A stretch of DNA of 64,000 nt, from positions 1 to 64,000 of the forward strand of contig NZ_JBANCG010000014.1 of NCBI RefSeq assembly GCF_037026715.1, given 5' to 3'. The position numbers and the translations under genes are program-made. Below, in pieces: positions 1-8,548 of this stretch; the first letter of the stretch is position 1, and each line of letters opens with the position of its first letter. The notes under the pieces are model-generated. The model worked only from the letters and a program-made list of their open reading frames with translations. It was not told the origin of the DNA and searched no databases. This DNA is from Breoghania sp037026715 (GTDB lineage: Bacteria > Pseudomonadota > Alphaproteobacteria > Rhizobiales > Stappiaceae).

Positions 1-9
1 GTCGCGCCA

Positions 10-612
10 TCATTCATGCAAGCCCCAGTTTCGATCAGGGTCGTTACGTCGATTGTCGGCCTCCGGCGGGACCGTCTCGGAGTGCCGGGGCTGACCATCC
101 GATCCTGTCCAGTCAAACCGAACGCGCCAACCGGTGCTCTTCCCGCTATTGCTCTTGTAGCCGATGACCTGCTTATGCACTGTGATGCCCGCTAACACCA
201 TCGAACCTGATCCGGTGCCGATGTTAGCAATAAAAACGCTGTCGATCAGGCGATGATCCATGAGATCGCGCTCTAGAATTAGCGATGGGTTTTTGACCGC
301 TTGCTCCCTCCTCCTTCTCTCCGCGAGCTGCTCCCTAAGTTTGTCTCCTTCGGCGAGATAAGCCTCTGCTTCCGGCGCATTCGTTGGCGTACAGCCTCTC
401 TTCATCGGAAGGCGTCCGTCCTTGTAGGCTGACAGGATCGCCGAGGCCGCATCAGGACCGACCTCAAGAACGAGATCGAGCCAATTCCTTTCGCGCATGT
501 AGATGTCGGCGCGATCAGCTTTCGACAGAAGACCTCCTTCGAGGACGAGCTTCCTCGCCTTGATGGGCATGATACCAGGCAAACTAGCAAGGAAATCCGT
601 AAGTGAGCGCAT
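10..612 (-). CDS. Hypothetical protein, last gene of the AbiE/HEPN operon
   Basis: This 200-residue protein matches no family I recognise. It has a short hydrophobic-charged N-terminal half, a charged helix near residues 85-110 rich in Glu and Arg (EQLAERRRREQ), and a C-terminal half that looks like beta strands (VIGYKSN, WRVRFDWTGSDG). It lies on the same strand as the four genes upstream of it, 76 bases after the HEPN gene, so it may be the last gene of that operon. No signal peptide or membrane segment is seen. It ends close to the window edge, so its downstream neighbour is unknown. Confidence 0.6.
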   Translation of the reverse strand: MRSLTDFLASLPGIMPIKARKLVLEGGLLSKADRADIYMRERNWLDLVLEVGPDAASAILSAYKDGRLPMKRGCTPTNAPEAEAYLAEGDKLREQLAERRRREQAVKNPSLILERDLMDHRLIDSVFIANIGTGSGSMVLAGITVHKQVIGYKSNSGKSTGWRVRFDWTGSDGQPRHSETVPPEADNRRNDPDRNWGLHE

Positions 613-688
613 CGCCGAGTCCTATAGAGTCATTCGTAGGCCGCTAGAGCAGCAGATGTACTACTGCTGTCGATCGAACAAGATCGCG

Positions 689-1870
689 TCAGCCTTCTCC
701 CCCCAGTGTCAGGCTCGTCCAATCCGGAAAACTGCCGCGCTGAAGGATGGCTTGCACGACACGGACAACAAGCTGATCGGCGAGATCGAGATCGACCTTA
801 GACTTCGGCGGAAGCACACCCGAGTGGACCGCATCCGATCGGGCCTTATATAGATATTTCATCTCATCGAAGATCTTGGTCCGCTCGGCGGCACCCTCAC
901 CCAAGAGCCAGGCAGCGCGACTGCCGATCTTATAGGTGATTTCGGTATTCGACGTTCCGAGATCGTGCATCAGCACGATTTCCGCCGCCATGCCCAAATC
1001 GAGAGCGCGGTCGACAGGATGGATTGCCAGCCGCGAGCGCCCGAGTCGGTCGATTGCTCGGGTAAGACTATCTCCCTCGGCGAATGCCGCAAGCTGCCCA
1101 AAGACGGTCTTGATCATCGCCATGTCCGCTGGGAAAGCCACGAGCGGGTGAGCCGCAAACGGACGGCCTGACATAGTGCCGCCGGCCGACAGCAAAGCGC
1201 GGCGATCCGACAGAATTACCGACATCGGCAACTCGACACCGCCACTGGAGCCAAGCAAACAGGCGAGCCGGAAACGACGGCGGATTGCATCACGCGCTGT
1301 TGAGGCGGGCTGTGTTATGCTGCTCCTGGCTGGCCCATTTGCTTCGACGGTGCGTTGCTCAAAGGCTGGCTTAACCTTGTAGGACTGGATGAGGAAGCCG
1401 GTTCCTGTGGGCATGCTCGGCCACGAATATCGCCAAGGGTAGTCGAACGCGCTGAAGATGTCCGCCGCTGGCGGCACAAGGCGAACACCATCGCCCAGTT
1501 CACAGGGCTCGTTGATTTCGATGCCAAGCACCGGCGAAACGTCCTCGTAAACTGCGGCATTCCTCGCCACTTCGTCCGTGAAGAGCGCAACGATATCTTC
1601 CGGCGCTATTTTTTCGACAAGCCGGTCAATCGCCCATTCACCGAAGCGGCCCCCAACGAATGAGCCACCGCCGTCACCACTGAACACCCAACACGTCGCG
1701 AAATCGGAGAACGGCTCCGCGCCGGAGAGATATTGATCGACGCGGTGCTTCGCCTCGCCGCGCCAGAGTGAATAGTCGCTGCCGCGGTGGATCTCGGCGA
1801 GCTCTCCAGCGATCCCGCGCAGGAAGGCTACCGCGTCGGGGGCAGTGTCCGCTCCACTCATTCGTCCCAC
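689..1870 (-). CDS. Apea-like HEPN domain protein
   Basis: A 393-residue protein with an Apea-like HEPN domain at its C-terminus. The Rx4-6H ribonuclease motif is visible as R344-SDAV-H349 (YKARSDAVHSG), the usual catalytic signature of HEPN RNases. The first 230 residues are not recognised. HEPN proteins commonly act as RNA-cleaving toxins or antiviral effectors; that role is inferred from the motif and from the AbiE module in the same operon. The start overlaps the end of the upstream gene by 13 bases, which suggests translational coupling. Confidence 0.7.
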   Translation of the reverse strand: MGRMSGADTAPDAVAFLRGIAGELAEIHRGSDYSLWRGEAKHRVDQYLSGAEPFSDFATCWVFSGDGGGSFVGGRFGEWAIDRLVEKIAPEDIVALFTDEVARNAAVYEDVSPVLGIEINEPCELGDGVRLVPPAADIFSAFDYPWRYSWPSMPTGTGFLIQSYKVKPAFEQRTVEANGPARSSITQPASTARDAIRRRFRLACLLGSSGGVELPMSVILSDRRALLSAGGTMSGRPFAAHPLVAFPADMAMIKTVFGQLAAFAEGDSLTRAIDRLGRSRLAIHPVDRALDLGMAAEIVLMHDLGTSNTEITYKIGSRAAWLLGEGAAERTKIFDEMKYLYKARSDAVHSGVLPPKSKVDLDLADQLVVRVVQAILQRGSFPDWTSLTLGGEG

Positions 1871-2688
1871 CGCCCGAGGTTCACGTCGACGAAGCCGGCC
1901 GGGTAGCCCCGAGCCATGGCGCCGAAACTGGGCTCGCCTTCGCTATGAACGGCGAGGACATGCTCAGGACCGAGCGGCTGATGTGTGTAGAGGTCGAACG
2001 CATGTTTGTCCGGCCGGCAGCCGAGCAACCGGCCATAAGTGGCAACCACGGCCTCAGCCGCCGGGTAACCATGGCGCGAATGGACGAGCGGCATGGCAAT
2101 CTCCAGGACACGCGGCCGACCGATCCGCTTTAGCATGTCCTGAAGTGCCGCATCTCGCTGCCCAAAATAGGCTGACTCGCCGCCCCAGCTCTCGAGGAGC
2201 AATTCAACGCCGCCGTCTTCGACGTCGACGGGATGCGAGACCATCCAGAACTTGTCGGAGCGGGAGTCGAGCTGATCGCTTTGGTACGGGCTGTCGGCGA
2301 ACAAGCGATCTGCCACCTCTTGGCTGAATGCGCCAGCAGCAACTTGCGCCGCGAAGCGTGATCGGATGGTGTCGAGGCTAGATGGATAAATGCCGCCCTG
2401 CCGAAGAACGTCGACTTCTGCGTCGGTCAGGCGGGTATAGTGCCAAGCGCGGATCGTGCGGACTTCCATCAGCCGCATGATATGCTCCTTCACCCACATG
2501 AACTCGCCCGCATAAGGATTCTCGGGATAGGGCATGGTGCGATCGGAGGCTTCACGCTCAAGCCATTGGCGGCGCGAGGTGAGCATGTAATCGCGGATGA
2601 CATCGGTGTGGGCGTCGAGGTCCCCGCGCAACTCGCTGTCGAAGGTTTCGACGTCCCAGACGTCAATGATGGCGACGCCCTCGATCAT
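1858..2688 (-). CDS. Conserved-looking protein of unknown function between AbiEii and HEPN genes
   Basis: A 276-residue protein whose start overlaps the end of the AbiEii gene by four bases (ATGA) and whose end overlaps the HEPN gene by 13. I cannot assign a family. Residues near 82-100 read RAWHYTRLTDAEVDVLRQGG, and a later stretch has DKFW and WGGESAYFG. The spacing of an HYT-type motif and a later Gly/Tyr/Glu cluster resembles some ADP-ribosyltransferase-fold proteins, but this is only a resemblance. The tight coupling implies a shared function with the AbiE pair or the HEPN protein. Confidence 0.6.
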   Translation of the reverse strand: MIEGVAIIDVWDVETFDSELRGDLDAHTDVIRDYMLTSRRQWLEREASDRTMPYPENPYAGEFMWVKEHIMRLMEVRTIRAWHYTRLTDAEVDVLRQGGIYPSSLDTIRSRFAAQVAAGAFSQEVADRLFADSPYQSDQLDSRSDKFWMVSHPVDVEDGGVELLLESWGGESAYFGQRDAALQDMLKRIGRPRVLEIAMPLVHSRHGYPAAEAVVATYGRLLGCRPDKHAFDLYTHQPLGPEHVLAVHSEGEPSFGAMARGYPAGFVDVNLGRWDE

Positions 2689-3563
2689 GCCTCATTCTCG
2701 TTTCTTGCTACGATCCGCGCGCATGACGGGCCGACCAACTCCCAAACCCCTTCGATGATCGATTCCAGCGAAACAGCGTCGAGTTCGAGCGATGCGGCGT
2801 AAGCACGCCATTGCCGTTGCTTCCCTTCGTCGCCGAACATTTCGACCGAGAGACCTGGTGGGCGTACTTTAGGGATTGGCGTCCGACGGCGTTCGAACGT
2901 CGCGCTGATGGCCGCATCCAGATCGTCTGCGGAAATGTCGATCGCGCGTGGGATCGCCCACAGGTCGTAATAGTCCTTCATGCGTCCGTTCAGGACACCA
3001 AGCACCACCATTGCCTGGAATTTCTCGGCGATCACCGTGGCGGGCGGATAGGAACGAACCTGCGGAGCGGGAAGATCCAGCAATGTTGGATAATCGAGGC
3101 GCTGCGCCGCATCGGCCATAGCGTCTCCGAAACCGATGTCGATTGTGACGGGAATGCGCGTCCTTTCGAGATAGGCCGCGGTTTTGAGGCGAACGCCGCC
3201 GTATTCCATCTCTTCTCGAATAACCGTCGCAGCGAGCGCGTCGATATCGAAGGCAAGGCCATCGTCGCTCTCGATCGCCATGATCTCCCCGAAGTCGGCG
3301 ATCAGGCGGTCAGGATCGGCGTCTCCATGTCCGAGAAAGTCCGCATCCCGCGTCACCCGATTGTTGTCGGCCACCCAGACCGTGACCAGCATGCCGCCTT
3401 TCAGGACGAAGCGGTCCCGATGCGCTGAGATTGACAGGCGGTAGAGCAGCCGTTCGAGCGCGAACCGCACCAACAGGATATCGAATGCGCGGCCTTCCTT
3501 CCGGGCGATATTGAGCAGCCGGTCCTTGACCGACTTCGCCATATTCGTCGCTGCTTTAGCCAT
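2685..3563 (-). CDS. abiEii: AbiEii/AbiGii family nucleotidyltransferase toxin
   Basis: The toxin of a type IV toxin-antitoxin pair, 292 residues, a nucleotidyltransferase of the DNA polymerase beta superfamily. The fold is seen in FVLKGGMLVTVW followed by RDADFLG, the characteristic KGG and D-x-D motifs, and later VIAEKFQAMV and KDYYDLW. AbiEii toxins add nucleotides to target RNA such as tRNA ends and so block growth or phage propagation. The start overlaps the end of the antitoxin gene by eight bases. An alternative start lies seven codons later (MAKSVKDR). Confidence 0.88.
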   Translation of the reverse strand: MAKAATNMAKSVKDRLLNIARKEGRAFDILLVRFALERLLYRLSISAHRDRFVLKGGMLVTVWVADNNRVTRDADFLGHGDADPDRLIADFGEIMAIESDDGLAFDIDALAATVIREEMEYGGVRLKTAAYLERTRIPVTIDIGFGDAMADAAQRLDYPTLLDLPAPQVRSYPPATVIAEKFQAMVVLGVLNGRMKDYYDLWAIPRAIDISADDLDAAISATFERRRTPIPKVRPPGLSVEMFGDEGKQRQWRAYAASLELDAVSLESIIEGVWELVGPSCARIVARNENEA

Positions 3564-4176
3564 TGGAGGTGAGCGCCTCGAGATAGGGTTGCATCACCTT
3601 CCAAGCGCCACCGGCCTTCGCGGCCTGGGCGATTGCGCTCGGAGTTGCCTTGCGTTGCTGGAGAGCAGCGCGCAGGCCTTCTACAGCGACCGAGCGGTCG
3701 ACCAGTTTGGGGTTTCGGAACAGGTCGGCAAGGGTCTTCGGGATCGAATAGACCGGGACGTCGATGCCCGCGATCACATGATGCTCGATGCCCTGGCGCA
3801 GATAGGACTCCGTGAAACGGACCACGCGCAGCGGCGGATAGGACTGCACGGGTGTCCAATCGCTCGTCCCGATCGCCATCCAGACGCGCCGTGGCATCTG
3901 GTCGGTCAGTCCATGGAAGGCGAGCGCCGAAACCAGAGCGACCACGCCTTTGGAGACGCGCATGGCGGCTTCTGCGAGGATTTGGTTCTCTTCGACCTCC
4001 GCGCCGCGCTTCTGATAAACCCCGCGCGAGATACGCGCGACTTCACCGCTCTCGACGGCGCGCGCGATCGTTTGCGCGCTGACGCCAGCCTCGCGCAGTT
4101 CATGCGCATGCATCATGCTGCGCGCATTGAGCAGGCTTCTGAGTTTCGCCTTTTGCGAATTTTGCGCCGAGGGCAT
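3556..4176 (-). CDS. abiEi: AbiEi family antitoxin, winged-helix transcriptional regulator
   Basis: The cognate antitoxin of AbiEii, 206 residues. The N-terminal helix-turn-helix is visible (HELREAGVSAQTIARAVESGEVARISRGVYQ), followed by the AbiEi core with ALAFHGLTDQMP and YSIPKTLADLFRNPKLVD. AbiEi proteins repress their own operon through inverted repeats upstream and counter the toxin without direct binding. It is the first gene of a five-gene leftward operon (abiEi, abiEii, unknown, HEPN, unknown). A matching inverted repeat lies just upstream. Confidence 0.87.
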   Translation of the reverse strand: MPSAQNSQKAKLRSLLNARSMMHAHELREAGVSAQTIARAVESGEVARISRGVYQKRGAEVEENQILAEAAMRVSKGVVALVSALAFHGLTDQMPRRVWMAIGTSDWTPVQSYPPLRVVRFTESYLRQGIEHHVIAGIDVPVYSIPKTLADLFRNPKLVDRSVAVEGLRAALQQRKATPSAIAQAAKAGGAWKVMQPYLEALTSNG

Positions 4177-4653
4177 GTTACAAATCCTCTAATCTGTCGC
4201 GATTTTATCAGAGGTTTCGTCACAAGTCACCACTCCTCCCGCGAGGAAGAAATCTTTGAATTGAACCTCCGATGGGCCACTCCCGGATGACCGTGCTGTT
4301 GCGGCGCCGGACACGAATTCCACAAAGGTACAGAAGCTCGAAGTTTGGCGCTCTTTATCCGAGGAATCACTTCACTCGCTCCGGAAATGGACGTAACTGT
4401 GAGTGTCGGGCCATGGCGGCAATTATGCTTGCGAAGATGGCAGTTATACAAGAAATAATAAACGCATGGGCGAAGCAACTGCTTGGGAGGGGTTCATTAT
4501 CTCGATATGTTTCACTGATCTGCATCTCAGTAACGATCTCGTGGGATATCTTCGAGCTCGCGCCTGCGTGGCCCACCTTTTCAATCTCGGTGCCATCAAC
4601 CAATTGGTCACGGACCTATCTGCTCGGTGCGCTGGCGATAAACGGAGGGGCGC
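4177..4653. other. Divergent intergenic region between the AbiE operon and the SIR2/ABC operon
   Basis: About 480 bases without a convincing gene. Short open frames here show no homology I recognise. The region must hold the promoters of two divergent defence operons. The only element I can point to is the inverted repeat next to abiEi. Confidence 0.6.
4182..4217. promoter_or_regulatory. Inverted repeat, candidate AbiEi operator
   Basis: AAATCCTCT and AGAGGTTT form an imperfect inverted repeat that starts six bases upstream of the abiEi start codon. AbiEi regulators bind such repeats to autoregulate. The assignment rests on position and symmetry only. Confidence 0.45.
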
Positions 4654-5973
4654 TTGACACCGCAAACGATCGCTCGGTTATTGGCATCCATGAACGCAGG
4701 TCGCCTCTTGGTGGTCTGCGGTGCCGGCCTTTCCATGGCGCCCCCCAGCAGCCTCCCATCTGCGCGTGCAGTGGCGGAGCGTTGCTTCGACAAATATCGG
4801 CTTGAGTCAGACCCTGATTGCGACGTCGGCCTGCGGGAAAACCTGGAGGCGCTGGCAGAGCACTTCGCTGGCCTCAACACCCTACAATCTGTCTTCATCG
4901 AGCACCTCGTCCCGTGGTCGTCTTTTGTTCGGCCTTCGAACACGGGTCATGCCGCCATCGCAGATTTCCTCATCACACGCGCGGCGGTAGCCGGCATATC
5001 GAGCAATTACGACACGCTCATCGAGAGACGAGCCTGGGACTATGGCGCGGACTTTCGTGGATCGCTCGATGGAGACGAGGCCACAGCCGACACCGTTCGA
5101 CAGGCGCCGTTGCTGAAGTTCCATGGCTGCTCCCACCGTGATCGTCCCGCCACCGTTTGGGCGCCGTCGCAACTCGACGATCCGACGATTTCAGCACGCA
5201 TCGCCCGCAGCAAGGTCTGGATGGCCGCCAACATCCGATAAAAGGATGTCCTCGTTGTCGGTTTCTGGTCGGATTGGGAGTACCTCAATGCGGTGATCGG
5301 TGAAGCTTTGATCGATGTGCAGCCGCTGTCCGTCACCGTGATCGACCTGTCGCCAACAAACGCCCTCGAACAAAAGGCACCGCAGCTCTGGCAGATCGCG
5401 CACGCGCAGAACGTGGCGTTTGAACATGTCCAAGAGTCCGGCGCCGCAGCCCTTGATGAGTTGCGACGGGCATTCTCATCCAACTACCTCCGCCAGGTCT
5501 TGAATGCTGGACGGGCCGCCTTCGAGCAGGCTGCCGGAGTTCAATGCGACCCCGCGTGGCTCGAGATCGGCGACTTCGATAGCGAGGTATTATATGGGCT
5601 ACGACGAGATGCCGAAGGCGTCTCGTCGGCGGAGCCTGCGACGCTCCTGCGTCCGGCCAATCCGGAAGCGCTCGGTTTCTTTCACTTGTTGCTCCGTCAG
5701 GCTGGTGCCGTGCAAAGCGCCGACGGCTACGATTTCAATGGCCGGAGCATTCGCGTCGTCAACGGAGCGCAGAGTGTGCTCGGCACGCTTCGCGGGCGGT
5801 TCGTTGAACCGCCGGCAGGGATCGACGCAGAAATTGTGGTCGCCGTCGGCGCGATTGATTTGGGCGTCCCCGATAACGTCATTCGCAGCGGGCGGGCGGG
5901 CAATCTGATCCGTCCAGATGCAGGCGGCGAATGGTACGATCTCGCTGGGGCAAGAACGGCGTTGGGCATATGA
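4654..5973 (+). pseudogene. SIR2-like domain protein interrupted by an in-frame TAA
   Basis: First gene of a rightward operon. The part before the stop (195 codons) shows a SIR2-like NAD-binding fold: VVCGAGLSM at 20-28, SSNYDT at 116-121, and LKFHGC at 154-159 with the likely catalytic His157. The frame stops at TAA 5239-5241, yet the same frame reads on at once as KDVLVVGFWSDWEYL, a typical next strand of this fold, and continues for 243 codons to 5973. The full product would be 439 residues. SIR2 effectors in defence systems destroy NAD+. The TTG start at 4654 has a strong GGAGGGG site five bases upstream. The stop makes this a likely pseudogene, unless the stop is read through. Confidence 0.8.
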
Positions 5974-6503
5974 TGGACATCTACATTCAATCCGAAATCC
6001 TTCTTCGCGATGCCCAGTATGACACTTGGACATGGACCGGCCCGTCTGGGCCGGTGACGTGTTTTGAAAATGCGGCGCTTATGGGTTTTGTACACGTCTT
6101 CGACACGACAGATGCGCTCCTCGCGTCTTGGGAAGAACGGCAAAAACTCGCACTGGCTCGACACGCGACGTTTCTGCGCAGCGCCGGCACCAAAGCGTGG
6201 AACGTCTATTCCCTCTTTCTCACTGAGGATGCAGACGCACGCCGGGGGCGTGAGATTGAGCGCATAGAAGAAGATTTCTCGCTAACTCGTAAGATCGCGA
6301 GAGCCTCAATCAAGACGGTCGATGATGTCGAGATGGCCTTGCTACCGCTGCTATCCATTCGATCCAAGCCATTACTCGGCGCCGCCAACTTCGAAACGAG
6401 ACTGCGCGCCAGGCTCAAAGAAATCGCCCCGGACGGCGTTACAGCCTTCCTCAATGATGCGTCCCCGGCGGAAGTCGCTCGCATCTTGGGAGCGAAATCA
6501 TGA
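5970..6503 (+). CDS. Small partner protein of the ABC ATPase (ABC-3C middle-component-like)
   Basis: A 177-residue protein (start ATG 5970, overlapping the SIR2 stop as ATGA) whose end overlaps the ATPase start, also as ATGA. It is largely alpha/beta with WNVYSLFLTEDADARRGREIERIEEDFSLTRKI in the middle (residues about 78-110). Position, size and coupling match the middle component of three-component ABC-ATPase conflict systems described by comparative genomics, but I assign it mainly by context. It has no membrane segment and no recognised catalytic motif. Confidence 0.68.
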   Translation: MMDIYIQSEILLRDAQYDTWTWTGPSGPVTCFENAALMGFVHVFDTTDALLASWEERQKLALARHATFLRSAGTKAWNVYSLFLTEDADARRGREIERIEEDFSLTRKIARASIKTVDDVEMALLPLLSIRSKPLLGAANFETRLRARLKEIAPDGVTAFLNDASPAEVARILGAKS

Positions 6504-8548
6504 GGCTGGATTTCGTCGAGATATGTGGTTTCCGTGGGTTCAGGGAGGCCGCACGGATAAGCTTCGGTCGCGGCTTCACAGTCATCACCGGTCGAAACGG
6601 TGTGGGCAAGAGCACGGTATGTGATGCTGTAGAGTTCGCCATCACGGGTTCCATCGACAAGTATTCTGTCGAGAAAGCCGCTAAGGAAAGCCTCAGCGAT
6701 TATCTCTGGTGGCGCGGTGAAGGTGTGCCCAAAGCGCACTACGTCATTGCGTCATTCCTCGATGACGACGGCAAGCCGTTCACGATCACGCGGACGCGGG
6801 AATCGGGGGCCGACCGCTCGCCGGAAGAGATCGAAGCCGCGCTATGTCGTGGGCCAGTGCCCGATGACGCGCTCAAGCAACTCACCCGCACGTCAATCAT
6901 CCGCGACGAGTGGATCGCCGCACTTAGTTTGGACCTCACCGAAACAGAGCGTTTCGACCTTGTCCGTGCGGCGCTTGGAGCGATGGAAGGCTCGGAAGCC
7001 GGTAGCAGGGCAAAGGAGGTTGTGGCCGCTGCCGAAGCCAATCACAGCAAGGATGAAACGGCCTATGAGGCAGCTCGCACACGGCTAGCCGATCGGCTCA
7101 CGCAGCAGTCAGAAATCCAGACTGCTCTGACCCGGTCTGGCGACGTATCCTTGGCTCTGCAAGTCGTCGCTGCAGCCGCGCCTGATGCGCCGCCCGAGCT
7201 GACCGCGCAACTGTCTGCAGCGCGGGCCGCTCTCGCGAACGGGCGCGCCAAATTGGGTCGCATGAGCGAGGCCATCCAGCTCGGTCGAGACATGGCAACC
7301 GCACAAGAAGCCTATAACGACCCGGCTGCCGTTGCCGTGCGCGCAGCGGCAGCCGCCGCGCATGAGCTGGCGCAGCGAGAGCACGAAGCGGCACAAAAAG
7401 CAGTCTCTGACGCCGAGCAACGCCTCGCGCGTGAAGAAGATGTGGATGCGGTCGCGGCCTCCCTCGCACTTCTGGTCGAGCACGGGGAGAGCCTGGGTCT
7501 GCATGACGATCACTGCCCGCTCTGTGCGGCTCATCGCACTTCAGAGGAATTTGCGGCCGGTCTCGCGATAGCACGCAAGAGGGTTGCGTCGCTCTCGTCG
7601 GGCATTCAGACCGCTCGCGATGATCTCGCCAGCGCAAATGCGAATGCGCGCGAGTCGGGCCTCAAGCTCCAACAAACCGCGGCCGCCGTTCAGGCCCATG
7701 CGGACGATCTACGAAGGCTGCATGAACAGGAAGCCGCGCATGTCGATTTCTACGACCACTGGAAGCTCGATCACAGCTATATCCAAAACCCCGAGGGCCT
7801 CGATCGAGCCGTCGCTTTGGAACGGGATCGGCTGATAGACCTTGAGCGGGCGCTGCTTGTGATGGAGGCATCGCAGGCGGTTTCGCGGATGTCATCGATA
7901 GAAAGCAATATCGCCGCGCTGCGTGAAGACATTGAGAAACTGGCGCTGGCGGTTGGCCAATCGCAGACGGCCGTTACGGCAGCCCGCGAAATCGAGCGGT
8001 CAGTCAGGCGGGTGAGTGGAGAGATCATTGACGAGCGGCTTGCTCAGATCAGCCCCTTGCTCAACGAACTGTATCAGCGTCTTCGTCCTCACGCCGACTG
8101 GCGCACGATCGACTACAGCATCCGCGGTGATGTTCGTCGGTTTCTAAGCCTGAAGGTGGGCGACGGCCTGAATCCCCAGTTTGTCTTCAGCAGTGGCCAG
8201 CGCCGCGCGGCCGGTCTTGCGTTTCTGCTGTCTGTCCACTTGGCTCGCGCATGGACGCCGCTGCGATCGCTCCTGTTGGACGATCCCGTTCAACACATCG
8301 ATGACTTCAGAGCGCTTCACCTCGTCGAGGTGCTTGCGGCCCTGCGTTTCGATGGGCGCCAGATCATTTGTGCTGTTGAGGATCCAGCTCTTGCCGATCT
8401 TCTCAGTCGGCGTTTGATCAGCACGGCCACGCAAGGCGGCCGCCGTGTGGATATCGAACTCGGACCACTGGGGGCGACGAGCGTCGTCATGGAGCGGGAG
8501 ATCTACCCGATGCCGGTCGGTGTTCTGCGAGGTGTGGACACCGCATGA
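6500..8548 (+). CDS. Rad50/SMC-like ABC ATPase with zinc hook
   Basis: A 682-residue ATPase of the RecF/Rad50/SMC type. The Walker A motif GRNGVGKST is at 31-39. A long Ala/Glu-rich coiled coil spans about 160-500 and is broken by a CPLC zinc hook at 339-342. The ABC signature FSSGQR is near 563-568 and Walker B LLLDDP at 591-596. Such proteins hold or sense DNA and typically drive partner effectors. It is coupled by ATGA overlaps to the small upstream protein and to the nuclease-STAND gene downstream. All ATPase motifs look intact. Confidence 0.87.
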   Translation: MRLDFVEICGFRGFREAARISFGRGFTVITGRNGVGKSTVCDAVEFAITGSIDKYSVEKAAKESLSDYLWWRGEGVPKAHYVIASFLDDDGKPFTITRTRESGADRSPEEIEAALCRGPVPDDALKQLTRTSIIRDEWIAALSLDLTETERFDLVRAALGAMEGSEAGSRAKEVVAAAEANHSKDETAYEAARTRLADRLTQQSEIQTALTRSGDVSLALQVVAAAAPDAPPELTAQLSAARAALANGRAKLGRMSEAIQLGRDMATAQEAYNDPAAVAVRAAAAAAHELAQREHEAAQKAVSDAEQRLAREEDVDAVAASLALLVEHGESLGLHDDHCPLCAAHRTSEEFAAGLAIARKRVASLSSGIQTARDDLASANANARESGLKLQQTAAAVQAHADDLRRLHEQEAAHVDFYDHWKLDHSYIQNPEGLDRAVALERDRLIDLERALLVMEASQAVSRMSSIESNIAALREDIEKLALAVGQSQTAVTAAREIERSVRRVSGEIIDERLAQISPLLNELYQRLRPHADWRTIDYSIRGDVRRFLSLKVGDGLNPQFVFSSGQRRAAGLAFLLSVHLARAWTPLRSLLLDDPVQHIDDFRALHLVEVLAALRFDGRQIICAVEDPALADLLSRRLISTATQGGRRVDIELGPLGATSVVMEREIYPMPVGVLRGVDTA

